Source of the DNA: Viola odorata
Lineage: Eukaryota; Streptophyta; Magnoliopsida; Malpighiales; Violaceae
Assembly (NCBI GenBank): GCA_963691705.1
Contig: OY829543.1
Coordinates: forward strand, 30,093,523 to 30,157,522
Direction: 5' to 3'
Length of the DNA: 64,000 bases
A program made the translations under genes and the position numbers. Of the stretch, positions 62,056-64,000 are shown piece by piece (the stretch's first letter is position 1; each line of letters starts with the position of its first letter). A model generated the notes under the pieces. The model was not told the DNA's origin. It saw only the letters and a list, made by a program, of their open reading frames with translations, and ran no database searches.

Positions 62056-64000
62056 ATGAATGTTAGTTCAGATTGTCATGATAAAACTTATGTCTTTATT
62101 GGCGACGAAATCATCGCTACGACTGAAGACAAAGCAGAAATCTCCGACGAACTGGCCCGTTTACTGGAAAGTTCAGAAAAGGAAGTAACCCCTCATCAGG
62201 AGGAATTGGACGAAGTAAGCTTGGGGGCAAGCAATGAGAATCAAAAGTTGGTCAAGATCGGGACTACCTTGGATACGACTCAGAGAGAAAGGTTGATTTC
62301 TCTCCTCAAAGACTACTCCGACGTATTTGCATGGTCATACGCCGACATGCCAGGTCTTGATCCCGGGATAGTTGAGCATCGTATCCCATTAAAGCCCGAG
62401 TTTAAACCTGTCAAGCAAAAACTTTGGAGAATGCATCCAGACATCCTTCTGAGAATCAAAGAAGAAGTTACCAAGCAACTGGACGCGGATTTTCTGAGAG
62501 TTGCCGAGTACCCAGAATGGATCGCCAACATAGTGCCAGTGCCTAAGAAAGATGGGAAGGTTCGCATGTGCGTGGACTTTCGGGATCTCAATCGAGCCAG
62601 CCCTAAGGATGACTTCCCACTTCCCCATATCGACATCTTGGTGGATAGTGCCGCCGGAAATGACATGTTCTCCTTCATGGACGGATTTTCCGGGTACAAT
62701 CAGATCAAGATGGCACCCGAGGACAGTGAAAAGACGACCTTTATCACCCCTTGGGGAACCTTCTGCTACAAAGTGATGCCCTTCGGATTAAAGAACGCAG
62801 GAGCCACGTACCAACGTGCTGCCGTCACCCTTTTCCATGACATGATGCATAAAGAGTTGGAAATCTATGTCGACGACATGATAGCCAAATCTCGCGGCGC
62901 GCAAGACCATGTAGACATCCTGAAGAAGGTATTCGAAAGGTTGAGGCAATTTCGGCTAAGGCTAAACCCAGCTAAATGCACCTTTGGAGTAACCTCCGGA
63001 AAGTTATTGGGATTCATCGTCAGTAACAAAGGCATAGAAGTGGATCCTGATAAGATAAAAGCAATTCAAGAGCTACCCGCTCCCAGCACTGAAACGGAAG
63101 TACGAAGCTTCTTAGGACGCATCAACTACATCGCGCGCTTTATCAACCAGTTAACACTTACTTGTGAGCCGATGTTCAAAATGCTAAGGAAACACGGAGA
63201 AGCGGAATGGGACGGAGACTGTCAGAAAGCCTTCGAGAAAATCAAGACGTACCTGCAAAACCTGCCGGTACTGGTTCCCCCGACGCCAGGACGACCCTTG
63301 CTCATGTACCTAACAGTCACGGCTAGCACCATGGGCTGCGTTTTGGGACAGCACGATGAGTCGGGAAGACGTGAACAAGCCATCTACTACCTCAGCAAGA
63401 AATTCAACGAGTGCGAGATGCGCTACTCCATGTTAGAAAGAACATGTTGCGCCCTAGCATGGTGCGCCCGAAGACTTCGACAGTACATGTTGTATTACAC
63501 GACATGGCTAATCTTGGCCTCCATGTTCAAACTAGAGTGTGGAGTAATGCTTCAGCCTTTGAGGGTAGAGGTAAAGGAAACGCCGGCATGCTGTGTCACC
63601 TTGGAAGAGGAAGCCGATGGGAAGCCTTGGTTCCACGACTTAGTACAATTCATCAGAAACCGGGAACATCCACCGGGGGCAAGCCGGGTTAGCAAAAGGA
63701 CCCTCCAGCGTTTAGCCCTAGACTTCTATCTCGACGGCGAAGTTTTATACAAAAGAAGAGCTGATGGAGCTTTGCTTCGCTGCGTCACCATGACCGAGGC
63801 GAAAAGAATCATAACGGAAATCCACGAAGGGGTGTGTTCCACACATGCTAGTGGGCACATGATGGCCAGACAGATAATGAGGCAGGGCTACTTTTGGCTC
63901 ACCATCGAACGGGATTGCATCAACTATTTCCGGAAGTGCCACAAGTGTCAAGTTTACGCGGACCATATCCACGTCCCTCCAGCCCCTCTCTTCAACATGA
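62056..64000 (+). CDS. Ogre pol: RT, truncated RNase H, start of integrase (runs off window)
   Basis: Open frame of 648 codons from ATG 62056 to the window edge. RT: IVPVPKKDGKVRMCVDFRDL, FMDGFSGYNQIKMAPEDSEK, MPFGLKNAGATYQRAAV and YVDDMIAKSR, strongly Ogre/Tat-like. An RNase H start follows (YYLSKKFNECEMRYSMLERT, RRLRQYMLYYTTW, about 63380-63508). Immediately afterwards the frame reads LILASMFKLECG, which in related elements lies far downstream, at the end of the archaeal RNase H; roughly the whole second RNase H seems to be missing, yet the frame is kept. Then come LLRCVTMTEAKRIITEIHEG and the integrase zinc-binding pair CHKC near the end (63936-63947). The copy could supply RT but not a full set of enzymes. 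Confidence 0.9.
   Translation, partial: MNVSSDCHDKTYVFIGDEIIATTEDKAEISDELARLLESSEKEVTPHQEELDEVSLGASNENQKLVKIGTTLDTTQRERLISLLKDYSDVFAWSYADMPGLDPGIVEHRIPLKPEFKPVKQKLWRMHPDILLRIKEEVTKQLDADFLRVAEYPEWIANIVPVPKKDGKVRMCVDFRDLNRASPKDDFPLPHIDILVDSAAGNDMFSFMDGFSGYNQIKMAPEDSEKTTFITPWGTFCYKVMPFGLKNAGATYQRAAVTLFHDMMHKELEIYVDDMIAKSRGAQDHVDILKKVFERLRQFRLRLNPAKCTFGVTSGKLLGFIVSNKGIEVDPDKIKAIQELPAPSTETEVRSFLGRINYIARFINQLTLTCEPMFKMLRKHGEAEWDGDCQKAFEKIKTYLQNLPVLVPPTPGRPLLMYLTVTASTMGCVLGQHDESGRREQAIYYLSKKFNECEMRYSMLERTCCALAWCARRLRQYMLYYTTWLILASMFKLECGVMLQPLRVEVKETPACCVTLEEEADGKPWFHDLVQFIRNREHPPGASRVSKRTLQRLALDFYLDGEVLYKRRADGALLRCVTMTEAKRIITEIHEGVCSTHASGHMMARQIMRQGYFWLTIERDCINYFRKCHKCQVYADHIHVPPAPLFNM

Noticed and set aside
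24387..64000. Endogenous viral (caulimovirid) sequence
   Set aside because: RT, RNase H and integrase signatures with LTRs, primer sites and target duplications all indicate LTR retrotransposons; no movement-protein or coat motifs of plant pararetroviruses were seen.

Overview
The window is nuclear DNA of a flowering plant, most likely a eudicot. The evidence is intron-split genes with GT-AG junctions, two conserved plant genes at the left (an SR-protein kinase and ribosomal protein eS4), and dense nested Ty3/gypsy LTR retrotransposons of the Tat (including Ogre-like) and chromovirus types. The species cannot be named from the sequence. Only about 5 kb (3.1-8.1 kb) is host gene space. About 50 kb is transposon.

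Layout. 1-1.7 kb: the 3' end of a Tat-type element (LTR on +) carrying an antisense Transposase_28-type gene. 1.7-3.1 kb: promoter side of the kinase, with a Stowaway MITE. 3.1-5.6 kb: SRPK-type kinase, four exons, 445 aa. 6.3-8.0 kb: eS4 (RPS4) on the minus strand, five coding exons, 264 aa, convergent with the kinase. 8.1-13.1 kb: AT-rich, with a 1.85-kb Tourist-like TIR element whose core is a foldback-like inverted array.

13,166-38,502: a 25.3-kb Tat element in minus orientation. Its LTRs are both exactly 535 bp and it is flanked by the 5-bp duplication ACGGT. Gag, protease, RT, two RNase H domains and integrase run on minus from 37.9 to 32.2 kb. The 3' region holds a hairpin-rich tandem array and then four plus-strand genes (here G1-G4), each behind its own TATA-like box. 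G3 and G4 are paralogues with a Transposase_28-type domain and coiled-coil C-termini. Inside G2 sits a 1.17-kb TIR transposon. Inside G4 sits an 8.5-kb chromovirus (CRM-like), and that element's left LTR contains a 1.18-kb solo LTR. The nesting is therefore three levels deep.

38.7-64 kb: two Ogre-like elements in plus orientation, arranged LTR-internal-LTR-internal. The first keeps only a decayed gag and large tandem arrays (35-bp and about 97-bp periods). The second has ORF1 (DUF7745-type), a gag-protease ORF with a duplicated zinc-knuckle module and a G-patch-like tail, a probable intron, and an open pol frame running off the window. Most of its RNase H region appears to be deleted in frame.

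The least conventional feature is the antisense gene set of the Tat element: four potentially independently promoted genes, two sharing a 715-bp first exon and a phase-1 intron whose donor position and phase are also seen in the unrelated-locus copy at 0-1.2 kb.
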